Below the pieces are notes generated by a model that saw nothing but the letters and a program-made list of their open reading frames with translations, made no database searches and had not been told where the DNA came from. From Blastobasis lacticolella (Eukaryota; Arthropoda; Insecta; Lepidoptera; Blastobasidae), in the NCBI GenBank assembly GCA_905147135.1, contig LR990054.1:14359001-14423000 (forward strand): a DNA stretch of 64,000 bases. Reading direction: 5' to 3'. Shown piece after piece: positions 46,011 through 59,545 of the stretch. Each line of letters begins with the position of its first letter. Position 1 is the first letter of the stretch. A program made the translations under genes and the position numbers.

Positions 46011-47904
46011 AGATATTTTATCTAAAACTACCTAGGTATGTGGACAAATAATGTACACTAAATTAACTAATACTAAAATTACAAATTATCTAGTCGAAGG
46101 TAAGAGCTTCAGTATTATCCATCATTATCAACAGTAACTGTCAGTCCACAGATGAACTAGAAGCCCCACATAAATCCCGGCTTCATCGCAATATCCAGAA
46201 AGATGAAACAGTCCTACTGTTTCTCAAGCCTACTACGCCTGTACAAAACACGTTGGTTACGCCTACGTTACGCAAACATGACCTACGGACGGAGCAGGTG
46301 ACACAGGATCATATTACCATAAAAATGCGTGCTAGCAGAATAATCCCTCAATTTGACGCGCCGATATCACAGTGTAGGGGCGTGAGAGGGAACTCATTGC
46401 AGGAAAACACCCGCTCGGGTATCCGACAGGAAGTATGAGACATTGAACCGTGCCGCCAAGTGTGAAGATTAATAAAATTACTCGCGAATTTCCAAGGGAG
46501 TAACGTGAACCAATATTGAATTTGCTCTAATAAAGAGGCAGTGGAGCCACGCCGAAACATTAATAAATAGCTACGACAGGAATTTCATTCGATGTCATTT
46601 CATGCGACTTAATAATGCTGGCTTTCAGATTAGGGCGTATTTATGCTATTTTTAATAGTCAGTGGTATTTGAATTTTAAATGGCGTTATAAAACAACGGA
46701 GCTTATTAAGATAACATTGTATAGAATGCAAGCGAGTACAATCTGAGTTTATATTAAATTTTATTAAGTTCAGCGCCCTGAGTCCTGAGTAAGTAATACC
46801 TCCGTGTGGGTATAGGTACAGAATATTTTTCGTTTAATTAAAACCTCCCAACAGATGTTGGGATAAAGTTTGTTTGTACCTACATTTTGGATAGAGCAAG
46901 ATTTGTTGCTGAGCAACTGGACTCCGAAATGGGTCCAACGTTTTAGCAGCCACGTCAAAAAGGGAAAATTATTAGATTTACGAGTTCGCCGTAATAAAAT
47001 AAACTGACTCCTTCCCAAGTTTGTGAGGAAAAGTTAAATGTTTTCGGCCGTTTCGGGAAGTGGGGTAAATCAAATGGCACAGATATTATCACCAAAGAGT
47101 GGTGGACTCGGAAATCGGAGGTTTATCTCAAAGCCGACTGCTGAATGGAAGGAAATTATTCTTTGGCCGCCAGTAAAATAAGCATCGGCTCAGACATGTT
47201 TTTATTTGTTCATGTTTAGGCAATTATTTAACGCCGATTTTTCTATAGAAATGAGTTTACGAAAATGTTGTTTCTTTCAGTTACAAATTATGGTTGAAAT
47301 GAATAGGATAGTTTTAGTAATAACCAGGAAAACTACGGAATTGAAATGGAATACTGAAAGAAAAATCTGTAGTTAGACCTTTTGCGAAATTTATAAAGCA
47401 TGTAAAATTACTATCTACTTAAGAACATCTAGCTCTCAATCCGAGAATCATAATGGAAGTATGCTCAGTAAAAACATTATTAGGTTATTTACTTAGATAT
47501 CTAAGAGCGTAATAATCTTATAAAGGATAATCCAATTCGACGTTTTTTCAACATTGATTACGGCATGTACTTATTTCTTAAGTGCCTGAAGACAAGTTGC
47601 AAAATACACATAGATCATAACTACAGTTTACGGCTGGTGATCCAATTAGACATGGCATCAACCAAGTAACCAGTATCAAGTAGTAGTAGATAGGCCTACT
47701 AGGCGCTATCCTAATTGACAACGGTCGTGCGACCATGTTCGTACGACAGACGTCGCCCGACCAATAGGAGACCTTAAAACCGCCGTCGCAAGACCATAGT
47801 CGCAGTACGCCTAGCACAGGTGTGTCCGCGATAAAGTTCGCGCCGCGAGAGCGCGTTTGTTTCCTTCTCTCAATACTAAGATGAAAGAGATAGCAATACT
47901 AATG

Positions 47905-48075
47905 AATGTGAAACCATGATCCACTCTGGACAGGTTCCCTTGTTAACAGTTTACAGAGGCAGTCGCTGTTCTGTATTTACCTGATCTGCCAAATCCTGGA
48001 TCATGATCAAGGCGGATATCAGGCTCTTGTGCGCGAGAGTTGGTATACAACCGGCATATTGACGCCAAGACGATT
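47905..48075 (+). repeat. SINE-S 3' fragment
   Basis: aaccatgatccactctgg ... ctggatcatgatcaaggcgg ... 'acgccaagacga'. It directly abuts a truncated copy of the 15833-type element. Confidence 0.75.
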
Positions 48076-48878
48076 TTTTTTTTTAACAATGAGGTGGGTG
48101 AATATTATGTACTATAGAGTACCTACCTAATGTCTGACCTATAGTAGTTCATATAATAAAGTTTAAAACTTACGCTGTACCCAGCAAGATGACTACCGAA
48201 TAAAAATATTTGCGTCGCCTGCTAATGAACCCATTTGGTCATTATCACAAAGGTATGCGATAAAAGGTTACTATTTCAGTTTACTGTTATCATTACCTGT
48301 CCACTAAATAGTTCAGTGTCGTGACCAAGCCAGGTTCGTTAAATGTGGTGGTCCTTGTGAATAAGTAATTTGGTCCGAAATAATTTATCCTAATCCGAAA
48401 TCGGGGTTTGGACTAAGCACGCGTTATGGCACTCCGTGTTGCATTTAAATTTATGCCGAATGGATAACACTGTGGGGGTTTAGAAATGTTGAATGCTCAA
48501 TATTTTTCTATTATTATGGACTGTTCTGATTACGGACTGTAAATTATAATCAACATTTCAAAAGTGCTTTACTTTAAAGTAACGACTGATTTATTCTATT
48601 ATTTTAGTAACTTAAAAAGTTGTCTATTTGCCTTACTTATAATGCTACTTTCTAGTTTGTGATACTACACGTCGTTAGGTAAAGAATAAATGAAATTATT
48701 TATATGCTTAGAAAAGCGTAGGACAATGCGTAGAAAGTAGTCGTACACAAACTGGTAAAAATTTGAGGTCGAATTTGATATTCGAGTCCGAGTATCCGAA
48801 TTTAAACATCATCTATCGATATATTTTCTAAAATAGTCAGCCTACAAAATATAATAATTGAAGAATAGTATATATAGG

Positions 48879-49246
48879 CTCACTATTACCCAAAGGGCAA
48901 TGGAAAGAGCTATGCTCGGAGTTTCTTTGCGCGATCGAATCAGAAACAAGGAGATCCGCAAGCGAACCAAGGTCACCGATAGCTCTAAGGATTGCCAAAC
49001 TGAAGTGGCAGCGGGCAGGGCACATAGCTCGAAGAACAGATGACCGATGGGGCAGTAAAGTTCTCGAGTGGCGACCACGTACCGGAAGACGCAGCTGCAA
49101 GGTGGACCGACGACCTTGTAAGGATCGCAGGTAGCAGCTGGATTCGGAAAGCACAGGACCGGCCTTTGTGGATATCTCTGGGGGAGGCCTATGCCCAGCA
49201 GTGGGCGTCTTCTGTCTTACATGATGATGATGATGATGATATATAG
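48879..49246 (+). pseudogene. RTE-1 3' fragment
   Basis: Closely similar to the last ~360 bp of RTE-1 (from RAMERAMLGVSLRDR to GEAYAQQWASS) and ending in a TGATGATG tail. Short deletions break the frame: one after KVTD, and one removing the GRPP segment. A 9-bp atatatagg repeat at 48870-48878 and 49239-49247 is a likely target duplication. Confidence 0.85.
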
Positions 49247-49260
49247 GTACAGGTAGGTAT

Positions 49261-49503
49261 ATTGGCCGTGTGGTGTCCGGCAGAGTAAAATAGCACCAAC
49301 TCCTTACGCTCGTGGGTGTCGTACAAGGCGACTAATGTTTTCGAGGCAAAAGATCTATAGTCTCTATAGACTAGAAAATGGGCAGCAGCGTTTTATAAAC
49401 TGCGATCTCCAACCCGCCTGCCGAGCGTGGGGATTATGACAATAACCTTTCCTTTCGTGGGAGAGGCCCTAAGTTCTGCAGTGGACTGATATAGGCTGTG
49501 ATT
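49261..49503 (+). repeat. rep-C copy
   Basis: Plus copy beginning ggccgtgtggtgtccggcag, inserted just after the RTE-1 fragment at 48879-49246; the tail is lost. Confidence 0.83.
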
Positions 49504-51304
49504 AGAAAAGCGGAACCAATTGTCTGTTTTTGATATTACGTCTGAAATTTAAGTGAAATTACCGCTGGATTTCATAGACTGTAGGTATATAATATTGAAG
49601 GGTACAGAATTTTTATTGAAATCACATTTATGGATATGCTGGCTGAAGAACGTAATTTTTTCAAAGCCACCACATTTGTAGGTTATATGCTCAAACCTGA
49701 ACCTTACGCAACCCTGTATCGCTTCAAAAGCATAATTAACAACTCTTGTGGTGTCATTAAACCCTTGAAATTTAAACATTCACCGTCGCGAACACAATAC
49801 ACGAGCGCCTAACTAACGGGCGTGTTCGCTGGAATTTCTGAACGCACAACCGTACACAGGTAGGGTTTTATTGAAACAGCCTCCGCCCAAAAGGGAAGCC
49901 GCAGTCATGAAAAGGGCTAATTAAAATTTTATTTCTTAATTGGACCCCTTTTAACGTGGAGGAGGGAGTGAGTTTACAACTTCCCGCTGACTCGGAACAC
50001 GGGGTCCGTAATTACAATCCAAGAGCTAATTACGATTACGATTTGCGAAGTTACACGCCGTTTGGGAATGCCGTAATTTTCTTCAAAGGCCCCCAGTTGC
50101 GTAGTGCCATTGGCAGTCGTGCAACTCGATGGTAAAAGATAGCAAATTAAATTACTACAGCCTTGTGCAGATATTTGCTTAATCGGAAACGCTTTTGTGC
50201 TAAATTGGAAATATTTATAGTTACACGTGTATAAATGTTCCGCTTCAATTCCGCTTTCGACAGTTCTACAGAGTTAGGTCCCATTCAAAGGGAAATTGGT
50301 TATTTGATATCGGAATTTAATTGGTGTTTGAAAACACAAATCCCTGGGGACTAAATAAACAACATTTTCTTTAGCTGTTTCTCATTTTGTAAACATCTAA
50401 ATAAATATTAAATTACTGAAAATAACTAGCTGAATGCAAATAATCGTAGTCTCGACTTTTCAAGATGGTCGCAATTGAAATATAAAAGTTTGGATACTGT
50501 CACAGCCTGCTACGGTTCTTGAAAAACATTATTCATAAACTCATGCGCTAAACGCTCAATATCGGCTTCATAACTTATCAACAACGGCTGATCCCTTCTA
50601 TAAACCTATATTAGTGACAAACATGGCCGCCATCACACAAACAGCTGATTTTATTCGCTTAGTAATCGATTGTGATTGTCTGCATTCTTGCATGCATTGC
50701 ATGATTGTATCATGACTTCTATCATTTTTCTTGGAACTTCGTTATGTTAGCTTTCAGCACATTGTATTTTTTTTAGACTTGGCTAAAAGCGGTTTTGATG
50801 GTTTTGGCTGTAAATTCATTAGAGCATGATGATGCCAATCTGTATTTTTCAGACCTTTAGCTAATAGAGGTTTAGGGAACGTTAATAAATAAGGAATTTA
50901 AAAATACGTTTTAAAGTCCTAATGAGTGTTTTAGCTAATGAACGTTTTAAACCTACTATCCGAGGTCTTTACATGGCCATTACTTAAGAAATGGACTTTT
51001 TTTTCGCCAGTTAATATAAGATGATAATTAACCCAGTTCTGCCTGGGCCATCGCACGTGGTTAAAAATACTTTTTATCTGTTGTCAATTTTACGTCATTT
51101 TATCACAAATAAAAAATGATATTCCCTAGCAGCTTAATGTTGTCCGATTATACGTATAGTGTTTATTTGTGATCAAATTTAACATTTTCATAAGAAATTT
51201 ATAAATTTGTTTGATTCACACAATATAAATTACATATTTCATTTTTTTCTCGTGTTTCTTAATTATAATTATTATTAATAATAAATGATAAACAATGCAT
51301 TTAT

Positions 51305-51560
51305 TCATCATCACAGCCCATCACAGTCCACTGCAGGACTAAGGGCCTCTCCCACGAAAGGGGAGGTTATTGCCGTAATCTCCACGCTTGGCAGGCGGGT
51401 TGGAGATCACAGTATTATAAATATAACAATGGAAAACGCCCATTTACCAGCAGCCTACGGAGACTTATATTTATTCCTCTAAACATTAGTCGCCTTGTAC
51501 GACACCCACGAGTGTAAGGGGTTGGTGCTATTCTACTCTGCCGGACACCACACGGCCTAT
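51305..51560 (-). repeat. rep-C copy
   Basis: Full minus copy, from tcatcatcacagcccatcac to gccggacaccacacggcc. Confidence 0.83.
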
Positions 51561-51594
51561 TATGCATTTATTTACTCACTCATAATACATCGAC

Positions 51595-51845
51595 AATATT
51601 TAGTTACCGACCGTACACAATATTATTACCTAGCAACTTGGAAGTCACTTAACCGTTTACGGAAGCAGGTTGGCCGCTGCAAAGACTCTCTGGCATTGAC
51701 CAGACACAGCAGCGATGCGACTGTGGAGCTCCATCCCAAACCATGGAACATCTGCTTTCTTGTGTTCTTTGTCCTGCTACCTGCACCGACTACTGGGCAA
51801 CCCAGATTTAGGGTATTCGTAAATTGACTCGACGAAGAAGAAGAG
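51595..51845 (+). pseudogene. Non-LTR retrotransposon C-terminal fragment
   Basis: A frame starting near 51706 reads RCDCGAPSQTMEHLLSCVLC, the Cys-rich terminus of many insect LINE ORF2 proteins, preceded by SLNRLRKQVGRCKDSL. The coding part ends near a short (GAA)n run (51833-51845). Confidence 0.7.
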
Positions 51846-52616
51846 TACCTAGCCCTAGCCTACCTCACCTACATGCGGCCTCCCTGCTGACAGATGGGCG
51901 AGGCGTTGTCGAACCGGCTTTTCCTAATCTCAGTTAACGCTTTAAAAATCAAAAGAGATTTCTTTGTAGAAGGGCAGAGTAGCAGAGATTGACCACTAGG
52001 ATGATGTTGATGACGATAATGGGGTCCGGAAATTATTATTTAGCGTCAGACCCCATGCCTTTCGCATATTCGTGGCACCATGTGGGGTTTTCGTACTTAA
52101 GGAAACGAGGAAAGCCTAAAACTTTCCTATTTTTCTGAAAAAAAAATACAAAATCAAGTTTTTGTAAATGCTCTTTGAATACCATTTAAAAAGACTATAT
52201 TGTTGGAGGCAACAAAATCATGCACTGGGAGGTACCAATATATGCTGTAAACTTAACTTAACTTAACAAATAATGTTTCATTAAACTTTTTTAATTTGGG
52301 TAAGAGCAAATTTTTTATCACTTAAGTCAATTTAAATACTTATAGCATTTTTGCCTCTTTTTATGGAATATATCATCATCAACATAAACTTAAGAGTAGA
52401 ATTTATACAGCTTTAAGTGTATTTACTTATTCATAAATATTGGAATAATAAATAATAAAACTAGCTACCTGAGTTTTTAATGAAGAAACATTACTATTAC
52501 TATGAACAATTTATTGTGCACAATAAATGTTAAATAAATCATAAATAAATAAATAAAATTACTGACAAAAATTAATGTTGAATCAATATAGTTTAGCTCC
52601 TGCCACTCACCATCAT

Positions 52617-52742
52617 GCGGCTTGTCAAGTGGCATGACAAAAATAGGCGTGATACATTTTAGGCTTGATCCGCCAATTTTACCCCATACACCGTCAAGTG
52701 ACATGACGTCCGCCTATTTTTTGTCATGCCACTTGACAAGCG
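52617..52742. mobile_element. MITE-like element with TIRs, copy 2
   Basis: The arms read cttgtcaagtggcatgacaa at the left and its inverse near 52718-52738. The interior has 'accgtcaagtgacatgacgt'. Related, in opposite orientation, to 5740-5915. Confidence 0.8.
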
Positions 52743-53745
52743 TCATGGAGGTGAGTGGCCGGCATTACGAATAATTCATCTAAAAAGTGTCCCTATAAAA
52801 TATCCCCCAGACCACAAAAGCCAGAGCTTCCTCAACCCTTAAACGCTCCATGTTACAGCTAAGTAATCGGCAAATAGAACAATGGTGCCCAATAGGTACC
52901 GTCCTGTCCCCGCTTGTAGGTCAAGTGGCTATATAGCGTGTGATTGGTGTACTCGCCCCTGATTTGCATAATCCTTTAGAAACTATTCGAGCGGCATAGT
53001 AGTCGAGTGGGGTTAAATTGCTTGCCTCGGGCGGAAACACAGTCTAGGGAATCCAATATCGAGAAATTACAACTTATTTGTAAGCAAATTGACACTTGTC
53101 AATTAGTTCATGCAGGAACCGTTTATACGTGACCGCTGTCAAACCGGTTTCATATTAACCAACGGAACCACTCAGGTGTTCAGAAAAATTAAAATTTCAA
53201 TATTATTTTGGCGATACCGACAAAGGAATGGACCAAAAATAAGGAAAATCACCGTTATTCATCAAAACATTGAATATATCATGCCGAAAATTAAAATTGT
53301 AAACCGTTCGACTAAAAATAGGGCCCTAGTGCATTTAAAATAGGACATTTTTCACAAATTTAGTTTAGGTACAGTCGCCGCCTATCGTATGTACCCGTAT
53401 CGTATCGTATGTAACCTACGCTGTTAGTTTAGCTTATGTGACCCTGTGGCCCTGGTACAAGTGTGTCCGCGACAAAGCTCGCGCCGCGAGAGAGCGTTTG
53501 TCTCTTTCTCTCAATACTAAGACGAAAGAGATATCAATACCTATGTCGCGCTTTTTCTCGCTTATCCCGCGCGCGAGCAACTTGTGCTCGGCCTACTGGC
53601 TTAATTGGATTTTTTGGCCAAATGCAGGAATTATTGGGTATAGTTATTAGGTATACAGAAGGGTAAAGACAAGTATATATTTAGATAAGTATATGTTTTG
53701 TTGGTCCTAAGTTTCTACTATTGATTACGTTAGCAATACTATGAC

Positions 53746-54010
53746 GACTTGAGTGGTCCAGTGGTCAACATGCCGGTCTGCCACGCAAGAGGTCCCGGGT
53801 TCGATCCCCGGCCGGGCAGAAATTGAAATGATGAATTTTAACTTCTGTTACGGGTATGGGTGTTCTGTATGTATAAAAAGTATGTATTTAAAAGTTTATA
53901 AGTAGTTTATCAGTTATCTAGCACCCATAACACAAGCTTTGCTTACTTTGAGGCTAGATGGCGTTATGTGAATTTGTCCACGATAATTTATTTATTTATT
54001 TATTTCGTTG
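53746..54010 (+). repeat. SINE-G copy, best preserved
   Basis: Head with tRNA-Gly-like boxes (gagtggtccagtggt; tgccacgcaag; ccgggttcgatccccggcc), body and TTTATTTATTTATTT tail. The anticodon-arm sequence and box B follow tRNA-Gly(GCC) closely, so the family is Gly-tRNA derived. It is not a functional tRNA gene. Confidence 0.87.
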
Positions 54011-54597
54011 GTAGGTACTTATTAGTACTGTTCTTATAGGGAGAGTGGGATTTAGAGTTAAGGCAATTCGATATATGAAAATATTTCAAATTGGATAATT
54101 GTTACCCATTTAATCTAATTTCATAAAAAATATTTCTCTTTATAACATTGCAATTATTTTTGCTATTGCAAAGTTCCACGGAATCCCGATGTCATATATG
54201 CAATCACATCAAACATCACTGTACAAAACACAGGTCAAAACTGAAAATACTTTAATGTAGGGAGCCCAACCAGAGGTCGTTTACATCGCAAATCTGTTTG
54301 TGAAACACCGCAAAGACGGGATTAATATACATGTAATCCGATATAAAATAAATTGCAATAAAACATCAAAACTGATTTACTACTATAATAGTAATATAAT
54401 ATTTTGAAATCCTCTTACATATTTTTTGTAATTTACAAGAAATATTTCAAGACAAGTCACAGAGGATGAAAAATTCATTATATACCTAATTAAGTCCCAA
54501 TATAAGAAAGAACCCAGTGGCCGTGTGGTGTCTTGCAGATTAGAATATAGCGCTAACTCTTTCCATATAGGAATATCGTAGTACCAGTATTGTTCCT

Positions 54598-54725
54598 AAA
54601 CCTGCCTGTATCAGAAAAAGGTCCCGAGGGAGACCCAAGAAGTGATGGATTGATATTTCCGAATTGGTTGTGAGAGCCAATGGCTAGGCCGAAGACCGGA
54701 CGAAGTAGAGAAGAAAAAGCAAGCG
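54598..54725 (+). pseudogene. LINE-P fragment, plus strand
   Basis: It reads PRGRPKK-like then WIDISE and RRPDEVEKK-type sequence in broken frames, in the opposite orientation to the other four copies. Confidence 0.65.
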
Positions 54726-56397
54726 GGATTGTTCGCTCGGGTGATGGTGATAAGACCAGCTATAAAGTAGTTGGTCTCTATAAACTAAAATTTGTATGCC
54801 TTAAGATGTCCTAACAATCAGACAAGTACTAAAGATTAGTAAGTAGTTTAAATTTAACAATTTAGAATAGCACAAGTTAGAATAATATAATAATGTGCCC
54901 ATTAAGTCTTCATCATTGAGAAACCAAAAATGGGAATCATAATTCACTATTGAGTATTTTTAACACTACTATTTTTTGTGAAATTGTGAGCTGAATCGGC
55001 CTCCCCGCCCGAATCTGGGTTTACGCTATTTAAACGATTTCGGGTCCCGAATTCGCGGAACCGACCTAATGTAACCACGCCATTAAATGCAACCATATTT
55101 ACGCCCACCCCTACAAGTCATAAAAATTAAATTTTACTACAGCCCCACTGAAACAATACAGTTACATCCACAGATTAATGAATTAGGCATTACACAACAA
55201 TGGGAAGGGGTAACGTTAACAGCAGTCATGAAAGTTATTATTCGCCATTCGCGAGTCCAATTTATTATGGCGAAGCACTCTCGGTACCCATTGTTTTTGA
55301 AGCCGTGGCGAGCGGGTTCCAAACCTCAGCAGAACAATTCTGGCATTGGAACTTAGTTGAATGCCTGTTGTTCTCTACTTTGGCATTTCTGGAATCGCTG
55401 AAATGGAATGCTCAATTCGTTCTGTTTGTATTGCCAGTGTGACGTCTTTTTAGGGTTCAATTGGATGTGAGGTTGGACTGCGGTGTAGAGAGTAGGGGTC
55501 ATGAATCAAGTGCGCTTGAATTTTGTTATCAAACTAATAATACATATAATCTTTTTTATTTAAATAAAAGCTGTGTTAGGGTTTTAATCTAGTAAATTCA
55601 AAAGTTATATTAATTATTGAAGGGCCGTGAAACTTTTTGAAATCAAGTAGAGGCTGTTATCTAAAAAGTAATATTATCAATGTGAAATTAATTCTATCTC
55701 TGTGTCTATTCACGTCCTAACCGCTAGAACACCCCCCGGAACACCTCTGCGACGTCTGTATTTAAAAAATGCAAGTTATAATTGTTACAAACATAATTTA
55801 AAAATGTCAAACCTACAAGTATATCCAAAGAAATCTATTGAGATAAAAGATATCCCCGAATGACCCAAGGCTAATCGTCGAAACAAAAAATACAGGAAAG
55901 AATTCTATGTCCAACAAATTGTGGTAAAGAAATTGCAGCGGTGGTGGAGGCTCCATTTGTCTTACGTATGGTAGACGGACCGATACATTTTGGTACTTGT
56001 ACCCCTAGGGTGTGAACGAAACTCAAGTCATTAGCGACTGGGTTCGTTGTGTTTTTCGGCCGTCTCAGAAGGGCTTAGAGTCTATTTTCCTGTAAGAATT
56101 TGTGCGATAATCGTTGTGACTATTGACCGTTGTTTATTTTGTCGTTTTCTACCTTATTTCTTGTATTATCTACAGAAATTTTTGCCGTAGCTTCTGCCTG
56201 TGTGAATTAGATAGGTATTCCGTATAAAGTCTACAGTTTCCTTACCTAATTACTCGTTACTGAAATTGTACGTTATTGTTAAAGGTACGAATATCATTAT
56301 CATTATCAGCCTATACTAGTCCACTGCTCGCGCACCTAGGCATGTGCAATTATCAAATTCCTGATGCACATTCATCACCATGATCAGCCGCCATTTA

Positions 56398-56590
56398 CCA
56401 AGGACTCTTTTATTAGTTGAATACTAATCGATGCACTGACCTTTCCCCTGTTAACAGGGTCACGGAGGTTAGATGACAGTCATTCTACTGTAATTACCTG
56501 ATCCTAAAATTCCTGGACCACAGGGTGTCGCGCGCGATATCACAACCGGGATATTAAATCCAAGATGGCCACACATCATTATCATCAAAG
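56398..56590 (+). repeat. SINE-S fragment, diverged
   Basis: Contains actcttttattagttgaa, cctgttaacagggtcacgg and a degenerate ATG-type end (catcattatcatc follows). Confidence 0.62.
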
Positions 56591-57327
56591 CACAGACTTG
56601 AGCTTTCTCACATCAGTTGTACGTGGAATTTTTGTACCTATCATTTCATACATTTAGCACTTCATCCGGTTCACGGCTTCATACATATATTATGTAACAT
56701 CCTGTATATATACTCTTAAACTACTGAACCGTTTTAAATGATACAAAACTAAGAACATCTAGACTAAACTGGCTTTGGAATAAAGAAAACCGGATTAAAA
56801 TTATAACAGCTCAATTGATTGCCCGTAAGCATTAGTTTATTTTATTTTTATTTTATTTTATTGTAATTGGATGTCTCACAACTTACAACAATAAAATTAG
56901 TACAATAGCATAATTTCCATCAGCCGTTTACGAGACACCACAGATAAATGTATGATGTATTCTAGTTATTTTCAAACATCCGAATGATGTTGATCCTTGA
57001 GATTAAAACTACTTTTTACCTCGGAAACAATCTAACAGACTGCCCACCTAAAAATATGTGGTAACTGTCGTCCATGTCATTTACATTTGTCATGTCATTT
57101 TTACCAAAATTACAAAGCCGTATACATCTACGTATAATTACTATTTAAGGATCACTCTAGCCGGCAGACAACACAACCCTTGTTGCTTGACAGCAGAAAT
57201 TAATAAGATTTCCCCTTCTTAAGAAATCCCACCCCAATTACTAAAAATGGGCTTCATAAAAAGGTATGTATCAGTTTACCCGCGAAAATATGGAAATCAA
57301 ATGGAAAAGCTTCCGAATTTTTATACC

Positions 57328-57450
57328 TACCATTAAAGTGGCAGACAAACATACGGCCTGCCTGATGGTAACCAGTTACCGCAACCTATGGACGTTTGCA
57401 ATACTAGCGGAATCACTCACGCACCCGTAAAAATCTTTGCACCCCTATGT
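57328..57450 (-). repeat. LINE-J 3' fragment
   Basis: Clear 'acggcctgcctgatggtaac ... tttgcaatacta ... atcactcacg' block; a shorter piece follows at 57668-57730. Confidence 0.65.
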
Positions 57451-58294
57451 TTATACTACCTCTATACTTTCTAATATTACTGATAAGTTGAAACGTTTTA
57501 TTTTAGCAAATATTTGAACCCTACCCAATATTGGGAGAGTCGATAAAGCTCTTTGGCGGATTAAGCGCTTATTTTAGGCAAACGGAATCATCAAAAAGGC
57601 TTTTGCTGTAAGATTTTTCCCAAGTAGGTATATTTTTCTTTAATCTGCCTTTTCGATCTTGGAATTATATTTTTTATATCACTAATGTGGCAAACAAGCT
57701 GCCTGATGGTAAGCAGTTACCGCAATTATTTATTTGCATTACCTAAAATAAAAGCAAGGTACTTTTTAAATATTTTTAACGAGCACAATAATATTAAAAC
57801 CGATACATTATTGTATTGCATTATATCAATTTATTTTATTGGAACTGAATACAAATTATTCACTTAAACAAAACAAGCGATGCAGTCCTGCTCATAAATA
57901 AAATTAAATAATGACAAAATATCGTAACACACACCGTACACGCTAGGAAATTTAATCCTATTTCTACAAGTTTGCCTTTCAAGGCTTCGTATTATTCTTC
58001 ATCTGAAGCATCCCTCATAAATCGCCGTCATACATTATTACCTTCACATTTTACTACGAGACCCGTACCATATTCCATATTTTTTTACTAAAGCTGCATC
58101 ATTTCACTCTAACATATACCAAGTCTTAATACTTGCAAGAAACTCATATATATTTACTCAACAGCTAGAAAGGTAATTTACTACAATGATGGAGACTTTA
58201 CTATCAATATTACAAAGAAGGAAATGCCGGTCGAGTGACCCTTGAAAAAGAAAGAAAAACAAATTACACAGAGACAGAAAAAGAAAACACTCAC

Positions 58295-58550
58295 GAATTT
58301 TCACGGTCGATTCGGTATCCTCTTCACCTGGGCCGTTTACACTAAAGTCACTGGTGTTGCACGTTGATTTATGTTTCAATCCAAAAACGTCGAACAAGTT
58401 TCTATTGTATGGAGCACCGGACGAACTTTCGCGACGCGTCTTTCCCCCACGACAGTTGGAAACATACTGAGCATCGGGAAGTACAGCACGGGGCAGTCAC
58501 CGCCAGCTCCATAGACCTAAACAATATAGACACGGGCTGACAATGCGAGT
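58295..58550 (-). promoter_or_regulatory. Possible non-coding first exon and promoter
   Basis: A GC-richer island in AT-rich sequence. On the minus strand it has insect Inr-like TCAGT near 58475, then about 180 nt ending in AAATTC|GTGAGTG, a good donor at 58295. No long ORF crosses it. It could be a 5'UTR exon of the TSP1/TSPN gene, 23 kb upstream of the exon 1 acceptor at 34909, or belong to another gene. This is only a hypothesis. Confidence 0.25.
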
Positions 58551-59029
58551 GTAGAATCGGTGGCCCGGTTACCTTTTAAAAGTATTTTTTTTAATGTGGG
58601 GTAAGGATGTATAAATGATTCAATTAGATAAGTACACCCTGGCTTTGTCTGCAACTCGACGATCTGCGCCTATTTTATGTACGTAGATAGATATAATTAA
58701 CACCTGAACTGGATAATATACTAAGGACTCGATCAAATTGTAATTAGATCAAATGCAGTTTAATGAGAGTTTTATGCGTTTTTGGTATTTTTGGTATTCT
58801 GTTGAGCTGCTATTGCAATCAAATTACAATTCAATAGATTCTAGTAAATTACCGGACTCGAGGCTCCTGGAAGGTTGTCCGTTTCGTACTTTGAGGCTGG
58901 TCGAAGTTCAGCACCCAAACGAGGAGGCCACGCGATGTGCCTCCTAATACCGTTAGCAAAGCGAAGTTGACCAAGGAAGGTTGACTGGTACAACTGGGTA
59001 AATAACACCATAAATTATTTTAAAGTATT

Positions 59030-59175
59030 TTTTTTATTTTTTTTTGTCTTTCTTATCCTGCACCGCCTCCTTTCTCAGGCTTAGATTATTCCGGTTGACT
59101 GGTAGATAAGGGTATTTTAGCTTTAAATCCGCCACTGTACTTTTGTGCATAAAGTTTCAATAAATAGATAAATTC
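59030..59175 (+). repeat. LINE 3'UTR fragment
   Basis: Shares ggttgactggtagataag, 'aaatccgccactgtac' and an AATAAATAGATAAAT end with 40480-40650. Confidence 0.6.
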
Positions 59176-59414
59176 ACGCCGAAACAGTATCTTCATCACA
59201 CGTTGAAATTATAAATACAGTTAAAGATACATTTCACATTTGTGTTAAGTTTTATGGTCCGCTGACGAGTACAATTTTTAAAAGTATCAACTGGCTTTGG
59301 GAAAAGAGTTTCATACGGTAAGTTAGCGTCTCTAAAGTAAGATGTTCAACTGTGAATATTACTGATAAATTAAATTAAATACACAACTGACTGATCTGCG
59401 TTCATTTATTATTT

Positions 59415-59545
59415 ACACTAGCCAGGCATTTGACCGCTAACTTACCTGGTGGTAAGTAACGATGCGGCCGATGATGGAGCATGATTGTCTAGGAACAGCT
59501 TATTCACTCTGGCCTTTAATGCGTCTACATCATAATTATTTGGGT
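59415..59545 (-). repeat. LINE 3' end, same subfamily as 27715
   Basis: Shares the gatgcggccgatgatggag and taggaacagcttattcac blocks with 27715-27945. Confidence 0.6.

Noticed and set aside
53746..53820. tRNA-Gly gene
   Set aside because: Boxes A and B are good, but the sequence continues into the common SINE-G body and the acceptor stem does not pair.
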